Of a DNA stretch of 64,000 bases, positions 34,976 to 46,915 are shown piece by piece (the first letter of the stretch is position 1; every line of letters starts with the position of its first letter). The translations under genes were made by a program, and so were the position numbers. The notes under the pieces were generated by a model that was given only the letters and a program-made list of their open reading frames with translations, did no database searches and was not told where the DNA came from. The DNA is taken from positions 63,131,554 through 63,195,553 of the forward strand of contig OX485803.1 of the NCBI GenBank assembly GCA_950295325.1, given 5' to 3'. This DNA comes from Polytrichum commune (taxonomy: Eukaryota > Streptophyta > Polytrichopsida > Polytrichales > Polytrichaceae).

Positions 34976-37900
34976 AAACATTATTGAACCACCTTCGACA
35001 CTTTTTAGGTACAATACCAACCTCTTGTCCTACAACAATATTACGTGATTTTAACATCAACATGCTCAACCAAAATTCATCTAATGTCAAAGAACTCCAA
35101 CATTTCATGAAATTTTATAACATGTATCTTCAATTTCAAGAAAGTACAACCATATATGATTCCCAAATTGATCATGTATAGACAAATGCTCCAACTCAAC
35201 AATGCATCTCTGAAGTTCTTGAAGCATATTGGACAAACTATAAACCAATATATTTTGCATTTAAACTTCCAAATTATGTTCCACAATATTGTCATGCTAA
35301 TTAATTTTTTTGCTCAAATACTAAGGCAGAGACCACGCGACTAGCCGCTTGTTTATTTATTTTTCCTCTTAGAAGATTGACAACAAATAAAGCAACATGT
35401 GTTCATGTCTCAATGGTTGGACTCTTCATTGAAAATCTAGATGACGTGAGTGGGTCACTATGAAATTAAACACCCTACATACAATTTTTTTTAATAAAGG
35501 GAAACAAATGTATGCGTACTAACATCATGCTAGAAAATGAATTCATGTATTTAAGCTTTTCAATTTAATGTGGTAAATGCCTTCACAACATATACAAAAT
35601 ATAAATCATGAATTAAATTAGCATTAATACATATTAAATTCACTTCACTTTCCAATGAGAAAATCATTGAACATTTTTGTCATCCATAGCATGTAACTCA
35701 ATTATTGTATCAAACAAAAAAAGACAAGAGCACAATAAGTTAGCCTCAATCCGGAGAGGAACATAAATAAAAGAGGCCCATGAGCGCTCCAAGAGCCTCT
35801 AGTATGTACATACTGAAAACCTAGAAACCCAAATGCAAACCCTAATAAGAACATACAGTAATCTCATGCTTAAGTACGCACTTTAAACCGGAGCCGTTGG
35901 TGTGCACATAGTTGGTAGGTGCGTACTTTACTCATTGCTTTCTAGACCCTCTGATTCGATGAATCGCAACGGGAAACGAATAAACCTGAGGCAACCCGCT
36001 TGACCGAAAACCAACCTATCAAGACATTGGTTGAATTTGAAAGTGCTACCGACTTCATCAACACTGTCCTCAACATCGATGACCAATTGCTTTGCTCCGA
36101 TGTTGAAACGGAAGTTGGACATATGTATGATGAACTGTGACAATCGTTTGAGACATTTTGGCGAAACATTAACAAACTGACATTGAATGTCAAGCGAAAA
36201 ATGCATGCATTCGCGGCAAATGACTATGCATGCAATGTTCAAACAAATAAAGTATGAACGTTGATTTTTGTCAAAAAATTGTGCACTTAACTGGGATGCG
36301 TACTTAAGCGGGAGATTACCGTACATGATAGTCATTAAGGACTATGCCCATATGGCAACAACGGATGAAAACATGAATTGGATGAAATTGACACATCTAT
36401 TGTCAATAGCAACCCATGTCCACGCCCCTTCACATTCTCGTAGGCCACTGGAATGTGGTTGGTTGGTGGTTTGTGCTTATCTACATGAAAACACCCCGAA
36501 CCCACAATTATCTAGAATCTAGTGCAGGAGTAGCCTACAATGGAAACTCACACGTAATAGTGTCACATCCACTAATTGTCAACATGACACTATTTGAAAC
36601 AAAAAGTATTTTTTATTGGAAGTGCATAACTATTTACAGTATGATATTTAGTGTAACACTTTGGAGTACTCGAGATGATACATCTATGTTTTAATTTGCA
36701 AGAGGAAGATATTATTAAGCATGCTACATTTGGCAAGTGTCATGTGTTTAATTTAACGTGTAAGAGAAAGAAAATATTGAGCATACTAATGGCAAGATGT
36801 CAGTAAGCATACTAACTCCAAGTGTCATGAGGTTACACTAATAATCAAGTTGTTGGACATTAGTCTAACCCAACACATGTGTCATAATAGGGTAATCAAC
36901 ATTAATAGGCATATGACATTGAATACCATACAAGCTTTAGTTTTAAACACATCGCAAAGAGGCACACAAGAGGCAACTCCATGGCTCACAAAATCACAAC
37001 CACCTAATTCCAAAATTTCTCTAGAATGTTCAATTGAATTTCCAAATAGGGAGATGTACCATAGACTGATCTTGAACATGCATGTGTTGCACATACAATG
37101 AAAGTGCCCATAACCAAACACTTAAGAGATTCTACGCTAGATCTTGAGAAGTATAAGGCAGTGCAAAATTTTCTTATGTAGGATGATAATAATTAGGAGG
37201 ATAGTATTTTTTTTCGGTCATTTTATTCCTTGAATTGAAATTATCGTGAATTTTTTAAGCCAAAAATTGGCTTGAATATATTACCAATGTATAGAGTTTG
37301 CCATAACCCCTCATTCCTCCTCACTTTAGCCCTCAAACCAAGAACATATGTCATGGCACTATTGGTTTCAACCTCATTGAAATACAATCCCAACCTTATC
37401 AAAATTATGGCACCCTATAGGTTCCTGATGGGGTCCTAATTGAGAATAGGCGCCTCTCCTCTAATGCACCCATGCTTTAAGTGGAAAGGGAGTGTCGCTC
37501 TTGTACTTAAGAAGGTCATGTTGAAATCCAACCAAGTTGTCAAGTGGCCCAATTTTGATGTTAATAATGCCCTAAAAGAAAGAGTTGACTTCAATCTCAC
37601 CACTAGTGTGAATTATGGAATCTTTGCTTCATCTGAACTTAGTCTTACTTCTACATACATGTATTAAGTCCAAAATGGACATATTAAGAATCAAGAGGGA
37701 CCTTAAAAAGTTCCTCTTTTCAAAGCTGAACACCTTGAACAAGCATGGATAAGTTGACTTGCACTCTAATCTCCATTAAGGGCAAAAAGCTTGTGGGTTC
37801 CCACATGGTTGGTTGAAAAAATTGGTTCACCTAGAAATGCCCCAATGAACGGGGAGAACCGGTTGCAAGTTACAAATGAACCGGCGGAGTTTGAGAATCA

Positions 37901-38717
37901 AGATTTCATGAGAACTACCGAATCATTTAAGGAGAATATATGGAATATATCCAATCTAATAAAGGAAAGCGAAAAGATGTCAATATGTAATGGGTTGGAC
38001 TTGGAAAACATTAGGATCTTGACCGATTACATCCAAAAATCTCCTGGGACACCCACTATGATTGGGTGGACACAAGGTGTAGGGTGTACTATAAATCAAG
38101 TGATTAGGTGAACTTGATTCTCGATGCACCCTGCCACTATGGTCCAACCAATCATAGTGAAAGATTTCCGGATGATTTGTACGTATAGGGACCCATGGGA
38201 TTATCCCTTAGGGAAGAGTAGGTGCGCGGCAACTTGTCTGCACCCATTTGAGAGAAGATGCTCAAGTGCTATTCGGGTATTGTACTTGTATTCATATATC
38301 AAGTGATATTCTAAATGGTAGGTCACCCATCCAAGCACTATCTTGGCCTTAAAATGGTTTAACCTCGCAATTCTAATAGTGCCAATGAAAAAACTTCATA
38401 TATGGCCACTTTCACTTGGTCCTATTAGTTGTCACCGTTGGTTCATTGGTTGGCCCAAATTGGGTTAAGATCCTTGAGTTCCATTAAGTTTCAACATGTG
38501 TTTATGAGTGAATACAACTAAGGTATCCGAGGTGTTATTTGGCGAGTTTTTGTTCTCATTGATTATGTTCTGCCCATTGAAAAGTGTGTTGCATTAGCAA
38601 ATCTCTGATGAAACATCCACAAATTTGGACCTACCCTTATTTAGTTATGGTTATTGGGAACTGCATGTGTGTTGATTCCTTAATTGAATATATAGCCCCC
38701 TTCCCCCCTCCCCACCC
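34976..38717. other. gene-free, AT-rich region with repeat fragments
   Basis: A minus-strand open frame at 35928-36335 (135 codons) has no known motif and could be a decayed transposon fragment. At 37840-38170 lies the second copy of the dispersed repeat found in dioxygenase intron 2 ('aatgaacggggagaaccg', 'tgtaatgggttggacttgga', 'ggatcttgaccgatta'). No gene is supported. Confidence 0.5.
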
Positions 38718-39152
38718 GAGTAATCCTTAAAATCTCTCAAAAACTCATGATTTGGTTGGAAGTTCCGTGCCACTTTTGACAAATTAGAATGTTCAAGGAG
38801 CATTCAAGTAGTATGGGAACCCCCAATTGTAGCGAGATGAAGGGGAGGTGTTTGAAAGCCTTAAGCTAGATTAGAGCACAAATATTGACTTTGGCCAAAA
38901 GATGGTTTTATAAAAGTGAACCCTTTGTCAAACTTTCAAGTTGCGAGCGTCATTTGAGATGCCATCATAAGTTTGCCATCAAATTAATTTTTATATAACC
39001 GTCTTTTGGCCAAAGTCAAATGCCTCTCCTCCAATTCACCAAATTTGGAGATTTCAATGCCACTTAAACGATCCTTCAAAATTATAAATTGTCAAAAGAG
39101 GGGCGAACTCTCTACCAAAACATGAGTTCTTGAGAGACTTTAAGGATAACTC
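38718..39152. mobile_element. MITE-like inverted-repeat element
   Basis: The left arm runs about 38718-38916 and the right arm about 38988-39152. They are inverted over about 165-200 bases, starting 'gagtaatccttaaaatctct' on the left and, on the minus strand, 'gagttatccttaaagtctct' on the right. Both arms end around 'tttggccaaaaga'. No transposase is present and no target duplication could be fixed. It ends 128 bases before the RidA start codon, so it probably lies in that promoter. Confidence 0.75.
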
Positions 39153-39171
39153 TAACTTAATGCGTAACGCT

Positions 39172-39188
39172 TAAACCCTGAACCCTAA
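39172..39188 (+). promoter_or_regulatory. telo-box-like motif upstream of RidA
   Basis: 'taaaccctgaaccctaa' contains the AAACCCT/ACCCTAA core of plant telo-boxes, which are common near start sites of housekeeping genes. It lies about 92 bases before the ATG. Function is inferred from motif and position only. Confidence 0.4.
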
Positions 39189-39279
39189 GTAGACATTCTT
39201 CGAACTTCCACCACGGCTACCGCAGCAGGCTTCCGTTTTCATTGATCGAGTTGTTTGAATAAGAGCCGAGGTTGCATCA

Positions 39280-42200
39280 ATGGCGATGGCAGCGGGGGTG
39301 ATGGCAGTGAATGCAGGGGGCCTGGTGATGCGCCGCGAGGCTTGCATCGTCGCACAGGGAGTGTTGGGCACCAATGCGGTGATGCGCCAGTCATTTGTGC
39401 AGCGTAGAGGAGCCTCGGTACGCCTTCAGGGAGCTGCTCGGTGCATGTCAGACATTGCAAGTAAGCTCTCAATTCTCCTCATGGTTGTTTTGGAGGATTG
39501 TGGTTCTTAAATTTCTAAGTTTCTTGGTTGGGGTTAGGGGATGGATATCCCAAAGGGCGCCTGTGTGTGTGTGTGTGTGTGTGTGAAGGTCTGGGCTCAA
39601 GAAAGACCGGAGGATGTTTCGGTGAAGCTCATCTTCATCAAATTTTCCTTCTTGAGTGTGTCTTCATTTGTCCTTTTAATGGGGGCAGTTGCAGACATTG
39701 TTCATACTTGAGCAACTCTTTAAACGTCTCCTTTAATTTCTAACGAAATCTTGTGGTAGGGATAGGATGTCCCAAGGGCACCTTGTGTGTGTGAAGTTCT
39801 GGGCCCAATGAGGACTAGAGGATGCTTTGGTAAAGGACTCATCTTCATGAATTTTTTCTTCTTGAGTACGTCTCCATTTGTCCTTACAATGGGGGAAGTT
39901 GCAGATATCATTTATACTTGAGCAGTTTTTGTAAATGCCTCCTTTAATTTCTACAAAAGTCTTATGGTAGGGGTAAGTCCTACCATGATTTGATATTGTG
40001 CATCTCTTTGGGACTATGTTGTCCTCCCTCGTTGGGTGTGTCAAGTGTATCGAGAGAACCTTAACATCAGATTAGACTACGTCAATTGATATAATCGGGT
40101 TTATTCTGGTTCTCAAAAACACATCTTTGGATTCACTTGAATGATGCCACGCAACCCTAGAAATCACCTTGTGGTGAAATGTAAAGGGATTTTTCAAGCA
40201 ATTGATCACACATGTATTGCCCTCATTTGTTTTTCATCTTTGGTACAACTCGGAATAAAGCAGGAATGAATCTTGTGTAGTGAACATTGACTTACGGCGT
40301 GTGGATTGTGTTATCTCGGCGTGGAAAGCTTTACTGAGAGATGTGTGATGTCCGTGGGTAGCTGTTCAGAAGGAAGCTGTGAAAACAGACAAGGCACCAG
40401 CAGCTCTTGGTCCTTATTCGCAAGCCATCAAATCTGGCAACCTTCTCTTCTGTTCTGGAGTTCTGGGCCTAGTTCCTGAGGTGATGTTTTTCTTTAGAGC
40501 AAATTTTTATTTCCACCATCAATAGTAACCACCAGTTTTCAAGGGTTAATGATGTCCAAGGCAAAGTCTTTCTTTTCACCTTTATTGGATCTATCAGGAT
40601 GCATAGTCAATTTGCTTCAGAGTCTTCACAACGTTGATACTGGCTGGGTATGGTAGTCGTATTCAAATTTTAAAGATATAATGTTTGTTGGGTTGCAGAC
40701 TGGAAAATTTGCATCTGAAGAAGTCCAAGGCCAGACAGAACAGGTACACATTTTAGCTATTCTTTTTTGGGGAGAAAGTGAGGCAAAGAATATGAATATG
40801 TGTCGAATAATTAAGTTTTGAGGTCACTAGTGCAGCCGCTTCAGGACATGAAGGGTGTGTAAATTACCACTTTGAGGTTCATGGGTGTGTAAGCTAAATG
40901 GTTTGATAAGTTCAAGAGTTTGCCCATTCTGTTTTTAGAATTTCAGAAAAGTCTTTGATGTGGATTTTCATTTCATTCTCCATCATTCAAGTTGTATAGT
41001 GTCCCTGCAGGTGATGTTAAACATGGGAGAGATATTGAAAGCGGGAGGTGCCAGCTACGATTCTGTTGTAAAGACAACAATCATGTAAGCATTATGAATT
41101 ACCTCTTCAATTGATACACTCTTGTGCAGAGAAATTCCTCTTGAATTACATATAATAAGTATGCTTTGTGTGAGAAACCGTCTGTTAAGTTCACTTAAAA
41201 AATCATTGGGTTTAGGGCTCCTAGTGCTCTCACCTGCTGTTGACCCTACATGAATGTTTCTCTATGGTTGGCAATCAGCTTAGAGCCGGAAGTCTCTAGT
41301 AGGCCCTTAAGAGATGGACCCTAGAAGGTAGATTTTGTTTAACGATCATCTCTGTAAATGGTGAGTTGGAGAGTTCCTCAGTGAGCAAAATACCTAGAAT
41401 TGTCCAATATTTGTTTGCTATATTGGTACGTCGTTCAATTTACAAATACAAGAAGTGGTTGACTATCCTGATTTTGTTTTAGTTCCTTAGATAGCCCTTA
41501 AACCTGCTGCAGAATCATCTATAGGCTAGTCGAAGAGCTACAAACACTTGAATTCTCTTTGAAGTGTTTCAGATTCTAACATGTTAGAGTTGGAATATCC
41601 ATGTTGTCACCAAGCCCATGTAAGGTGTTTACAGTGTAGTGAGGTCTCAAAGGACTGTTGCTTGCCTGTTGTAATGAAATCATTCAGTGGATCTTCTAAG
41701 AAGTGCAGCAGAAGTATGAGTTACAAAAGTCGCTCCTTCTTGGTTATTGAGTACATTTTTATCATGTTTCCAGGTTGGCTGATCTCGGAGACTTCAAGGC
41801 AGTAAATGAGATCTATGCTAAATGTAAGTGTAAACACTCCCAATGTGCCTCATGATGTTCATTTGTTACTGATGTTTACTTGGTTACCGAGACAATTGGT
41901 TTTCTCCTTTGTGAATATCATCTTATCTCTCTTGCATTACATGTCCACTTCTCACTTGAATGCAAGACATGTGCAGACCTTGTACAGCTGCTAGCCCAGA
42001 GACTTTTTGGGCTAGTGGCTAACCCAACAGCTAAGAGTTATGGCTGAAAACAGTACTTGAAAAAAATGGGCTAGCCCAGCTATGGCTAGATTGAGGCCTG
42101 AAAAATATGGGCTAGCCTAGCTATGGCTAGATCGAGGCCTGAAAAATATGGGCTAGCCCAGCTAGCTAATGGGCTCTAAAAGGTCTGAACATGTGTTTGC

Positions 42201-42598
42201 ATTGAGGTAATATTTGTGGATTCCTCTGAATGTCATTGTGTATAGTATCTAGCTTGCAACCCAGGTTGTGATAGGGAAGTACAAATGTGAGTCAAGCTTC
42301 AATTACATTTGTCCTACACCTCAAATTTCTGAACATGTTCACACGCAGTGAATTGGGTTATCAACCACAGAGAGGGCAACTAATTAAGTACCTATGCAAT
42401 CCGCTAGTACTGTAGGTTTATATCCACTTGTCATTTGGTGTCTCCCTGAATTGCACATCATCCCACTCATAATTCTCTATACCTTTCTTTGTGGTTGCAG
42501 ACTTTCCAGGAACTGCACCAGCACGGTCTACATACCAAGTGGCCGCACTTCCTCTTAATGCCCGCATTGAAATTGAGTGCATTGCAACACTTGCATAG
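39280..42598 (+). CDS. RIDA: RidA, reactive intermediate (2-iminobutanoate/2-iminopropanoate) deaminase, probably plastid-targeted
   Basis: I read six exons: 39280-39460, 40362-40480, 40699-40743, 41011-41084, 41774-41823 and 42501-42598, giving 188 residues. All introns are GT-AG and the phases close. Exons 2-6 encode a complete YjgF/YER057c/UK114 domain: 'KAPAALGPYSQAIKSGNLLF', 'SGVLGLVPETGKF', 'VMLNMGEILKAGGASYDSVV', 'LADLGDFKAVNEIYAKYFPG' and 'APARSTYQVAALPLNARIEI'. The conserved substrate Arg is in 'PARS'. The enzyme hydrolyses enamine/imine intermediates released by PLP enzymes such as threonine dehydratase, protecting branched-chain amino acid synthesis. The N-terminal 65 or so residues are Ala/Arg/Val-rich with few acids, fitting an organellar transit peptide. 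The exon 2 acceptor is taken at GTAG|CTGTTCAG because only that keeps frame with exon 1. MITE-family sequences flank the gene on both sides. Confidence 0.95.
39451..39985 (+). repeat. tandem triplication across the RidA exon 1 end and intron 1 start
   Basis: Units begin around 'gcagacattg': 'tcagacattgcaagtaagc' at the exon 1 donor (about 39449), 'gcagacattgttcatacttg' (about 39691) and 'gcagatatcatttatacttg' (about 39901). Each is followed by 'tttaatttctaa'-like sequence, 'gtggtagggataggatgtcc'-like sequence and, in the first two, 'aagggc.cct.gtgtgtg'. Copy 1 has a (TG)n expansion at 39561-39584. Spacing is about 240 and 210 bases. The match at the exon itself is short; the intron match is strong. 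Confidence 0.65.
41980..42180 (+). repeat. 'gggctagcccagctatggct' tandem repeat in RidA intron 5
   Basis: Three units of about 43 bases ('gctagcccagctatggctag', 'attgaggcctgaaaaatatg') follow a more diverged unit. GCTAGC and AGCT make the units partly self-complementary. Confidence 0.8.
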
Positions 42599-43320
42599 AC
42601 AACATTGTCTATATAAAAATGTCCAACCAACGAACTTATCAATGTAGGACACCTTCCTTGTCTGTAGACCAGTGCCAGATTTTTAAGAAATACAAGTCTT
42701 GCAGCCTCAACACTTTGTATATGTAATTTGGGAAAATATTGCATCATCTCTTGGGTCTTATATTTGAAGGTGGATTCCACTGTCTTCAAGGGTCGGAATT
42801 GATATGCATGCTAAGTGGAATGTAAGTTAACAACACCCGTATTTCTCCATTGAGCTTGATAGATTGTGGACATGATTTTCAAATATTGATTGCAGTTCTT
42901 GCCTAAAGTTATTCTCTCCTGGAAATTGTTCATGATTACAATAAGATCAAGTAATGGGGCGTAAATCAGTTGTCATTCAACCTATGTTTGATGCTTGTCA
43001 ACATCTCCTCTATTATCACTTAGTGCAATCCCAAGGTGCAGTCATCAAGATTTCATTTGTGACACCCGCACACTGATTCAATGAATCTGTTGGGGTTTAC
43101 TAAATTATGTTCTGGAAATGGTGCTTAAGTTACAGTTCATATCTGTCTTGTTGATTTTAGAATATATGGTTACAATCACAACCATATGACTTTCTGAGCA
43201 ACACCAGGTTGTGTGTTGCAACGAGTTACCACTTGCAAGATTTTATATTATCGACCAAGCAGATTGCCAGAAATCTGCAATGTGGACCAAAACCTCTGCA
43301 CAGGTTCTTGGGAATAAATG

Positions 43321-43475
43321 GAGTTGTCCTTAAAAGTTTCTCAAAAATTAATGTTTTCCTAGGGAGTCTCGCCCCACTTTCGACAATTTATAATCTTCAA
43401 AGAGCGTTCAAGTGTTGTTGGAACCCCCAATTTGGTGAATTGAAGAGGACGCATTTGACTTTGGCCATAAAAGAA
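43321..43475 (+). mobile_element. solo arm of the RidA-flanking MITE family
   Basis: It starts 'gagttgtccttaaaagtttc' and runs through 'cccccaatttggtgaattga' to 'tttgactttggccataaaag'. This matches the right arm of the 38718-39152 element read on the minus strand. No second arm is seen, so it is a truncated copy or half of an older insertion. Confidence 0.7.
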
Positions 43476-44925
43476 GGACTGCAAGTGATTAAGTGATTAA
43501 TGGACTTCTTAGGACCTTTGGAGTTCTTGGATCTTTCATCTTTCTCATGTACATTGCGTTCGAATAAGCTCTATGACTACTTACTTATGCTTTTCCGTGT
43601 GAGAACAAAAACATGCAAAATATGATGAAATAACCAAGGAGAATATAATATAGAGATGCAACTATGTATTAGTTGACACAAGAAACACTATAGTAGACAT
43701 ACCCATTTCCAGCAACACCCCCCCCCCCCCAATGTAAATACATAGAGTCCCCTAAAGTTGTGAAGTTCCAAACATGTAGCCATTATTTTCTAATGTGATG
43801 GAAAAAGTTGTGAAGAATCACACATGTAGCCGTCACATTCAATGTGATGGATTTGCGTTCCTTGAAAAGGGCAAGTTTTCGTCTCCCATTTATTGGAAAT
43901 AAATCGACCTATGCTATGAGTATGGGTTGGGAGAGAATCTTGCCTTTGGAAATTTACAGTGACTTAAAAAATTGGAAATAAATTATGATTTTTTGTTAAA
44001 TATTGTCATATCAATTTTTGGTTGTGATATCAATCACTCCACTATCACACTTGTACTACACATTATGCAAAATTTCTTATGGTTAATGGAAATGAATCTC
44101 TCTACCTTGCATTGAGAGCAAGCCCAGTCACCTTGCATTTGCACTTTTACATCCACAATGCAAAGTAGGGAAGTGATTCACTTAGACATGCAAATGAGAT
44201 AAAATAAATAAAAGACTTTAAGATTATGGCAAACCTCCTTGCATATGGGCTTGATACCTATGCAGGGAGAGTTGTATCCAATAAGACAAACTACTTTATT
44301 GTTTCTATACACATATTTTTTTAGTGTGAATCTACCATGAACTACCTAAGATATGATTAAAGATAGTTAAATCTTAAGTCCTAGTTACTAACCTACTTTA
44401 TGTTAGACTAGTGGTATATTCACATTGAAGTACGACCAATGATCTAATATACTTAAAGATTTGTGGCCTTGCTAGTAGGGTAATTGGATTTCCCAGGATA
44501 CATGATGAGTGGGTTGATTGTCCGCATTAACATCCCTAATGGAGGTGTAGGAATCACTTGATCTTAGATACATATGCATATGTAGGAATATATAGGCTTG
44601 CTCTGACGACCTAGATTGTCCAACTCATTCTTTAATATAAATTTATTTGTCAAGATCATCTATGAAAATGCACACATGACCTAATAGATCTCTTGCTGAA
44701 TTCTTGTAGCCTTATCCCTAGCTCCAATACCACTCATTGTCCCTTGTTCTCATTGGTTGTTGCAATCTAATTTCTAAATAAAAATGGAACATCTGGTGCA
44801 ATCTTCAGACAACGTCAGACAGTCGTTGATTCGCAGTTGAATCGTCAGAATCTCTACCACTTCGTTGTTGTTTTCGTGTCCGGTTTGTTTAGGCGAGGCC
44901 GGGATTCATTTCCGTTTCGGTGAAA
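43476..44925. other. gene-free stretch
   Basis: It has a C run at about 43717-43730 and a small duplication at 43755-43850 ('cacatgtagccgtcacattc' resembling 'aacatgtagccattattttc'). Nothing else is recognised. Confidence 0.5.
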
Positions 44926-45677
44926 ATGAAGTGGGTTTGTGCTTTTTCCCCCGCTTTCGTTCCCAGATTGCTGGGTCTTTTTCTTCCTGGCTGTCCCATC
45001 CCCACACTTCCGGTAAGTCTTCCTGCACCACGCATTTTCACTTTTTTTCTTTTCTTATTTCTTCCAATTGGGTATCCCCTCGTGTCCTTGTGTAATCTCC
45101 TTTGGTGTAAATCAGTCTGGGAGCGGTATCGTTTCTTTCGAACTGGTATTTTGTCAGTGATATAATGGTGCAGCATTCGGTGAGCTCTGTGGTGCATTTG
45201 GAGAGGAGAACGTTTTTGTTGGAGGGCATCCGCAACAAGGCAAGTACTTGGAACCAATGAGAACCAATTGCATGTCTTATGTCGTCATGCAGCTAGAAAA
45301 ATTGAGACAGGCTTGTGTTGGGAAGCAAGTTGCTAGGTTTATGGTGTGTAGAGAGAGGTTGAAACAAGTTTAGTACTTTGTGAGCTTTAGAAGCCCTCTA
45401 GTTGTATTTACCAAAGATTAGATGCGGTGGGCTGGTTTTAAGATTTTTCACATTCACGATGAGGTTGAAGCTGAGGTATTTGAGAGTGACGTACATGAGT
45501 TCCATCTGTGTGGCGTTGCTTGACCACATGTAATTTGCCCTGCTATTGCTGTTTTTTTGGCCTGTTATTGCTGAATCATCAATAGTGTACAATGGTCCTT
45601 AATTTTTATAGGTTTGCAGGATCGCATTGGTTAGAGATCCTTCGTTAGCAGCAGGTGGCAAAATATTCCAGGCTTGA
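44926..45677 (+). CDS. possible small gene, 72 residues, unknown function
   Basis: I read three candidate exons: 44926-45012 (donor CCG|GTAAGT), 45174-45239 (acceptor 'ggtgcag', donor AAG|GCAAGT) and 45612-45677 (acceptor 'tttttatag', ending TGA). All are phase 0 and multiples of three. The first exon has a hydrophobic N-terminus ('WVCAFSPAFVPRLLGLFLPG') that could be a signal or membrane segment. The remainder is basic ('HLERRTFLLEGIRNKVCRIA'). The second intron would be GC-AG. I do not recognise the protein. Support is the quality of the splice sites and phase only; it could be a noncoding or upstream transcript. Confidence 0.35.
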
Positions 45678-46087
45678 TGCCAAGTGACAATCATTCTATT
45701 CTTCATGATCGACTTCAAAGTTTGTTTCTCAGTTGAGCAAGTGTATACAAATTCTTGTAGCAAGAAGGGTCTTTATTTCCTTTCTGTTGATACATTTTTA
45801 ATGGTTCATTTTGATTTGGGCGTCAGGCTAATAGGTCTGGACTGGGGTGCGGGCTACCAAAATAGCTGGAGCTTGTTGACGTTCGTCATACCTTTGATGT
45901 TCGGGAGAGGAGCTCGATTGTGGAAGGTCGTTTATCTTTGAGGATTGCAATTTGACAAACAGCATATATTATATTTGCCCCGTGAGTGCCTAGGCAACTC
46001 TTTGCTGCATGATTTCTACTGATGAGCCTTTTAAACTCTCAAATTTGCATTCACCATTGTGCAGTAGCAGCAACTCTCAAGGGTTTA

Positions 46088-46445
46088 GGTCTCGACATTC
46101 ATGAGATATTCATTCAAGTCTCCCTTAGCCATGGATTGACTCAATATGTCTGTCCGGTTCTTATGAAGCAATCTGAAATATGACTTTGCAGTTGAACCCG
46201 GTAGGCCTCGACATTTATAAAAATGTGTTCAAGTCCCCCTTAGCAATGATTGACACAATACGTATGTTGGGTACTTGTGAATCTGAAATGTGACTTTGCT
46301 ATTGGATCCAGTGGGTCTCGACATTCATAAAGATATTCAAGTGATGATGCCCAAGTCCCCCTTAGCAATGGTTGACACAATATGTATGTTCGGTTCTTGT
46401 GAAGCGATCTGACATGTGATTTTGCAATTGGACCCAGTGCATTCG
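46088..46445 (+). repeat. tandem repeat, about 108-125 bp x 3, just upstream of the DUF819 start
   Basis: Units start at 'gtctcgacattcat' near 46090, 46207 and 46315. Each contains 'caagtcccccttagcaatg' and 'ctgaaatgtgactttgc'-like words. The last unit ends about seven bases before the ATG at 46452, so the array lies in the promoter or 5' leader. Confidence 0.8.
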
Positions 46446-46451
46446 AATGTG

Positions 46452-46859
46452 ATGGAGAGGAACTACTTTGTAGCCGCGCAATACACAGCATGCGGGACGC
46501 CATTGAGCTTCTGGGCTTTGAGGTCACCACGCACCACAGTTACACAGCCACGGGCATCGACCATGCTTATTGGAATGAGAGTAGGGTTAAGAGTTCCTCT
46601 TGGGGGGAATTCGAGCCATTTGTCATTATTCCGTGCAGAGAATGAAGGTCGAGTTGGGAAGAAGAACAACGGAGGACAATTGGGAACAGGTGCTCTGTGT
46701 GGGAGATGGAAAAGAAGGGCGACCATGTCTTTGATTGGGCCCGAGTGCGGTCGCATGCTGTTCTGCGCCTTGACTGCCTGCGCTGCCATGGGTCAGGTAA
46801 CAAGGTCACACTTCTTCTGTAAATTCTCTTCTTTAAGTGTCGATGCATTTGTGTCGTTG

Positions 46860-46915
<56 letters not shown>

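Noticed and set aside
42418-42789. 123-codon minus-strand open frame
   Set aside because: It overlaps RidA exon 6 in antisense and has no domain.
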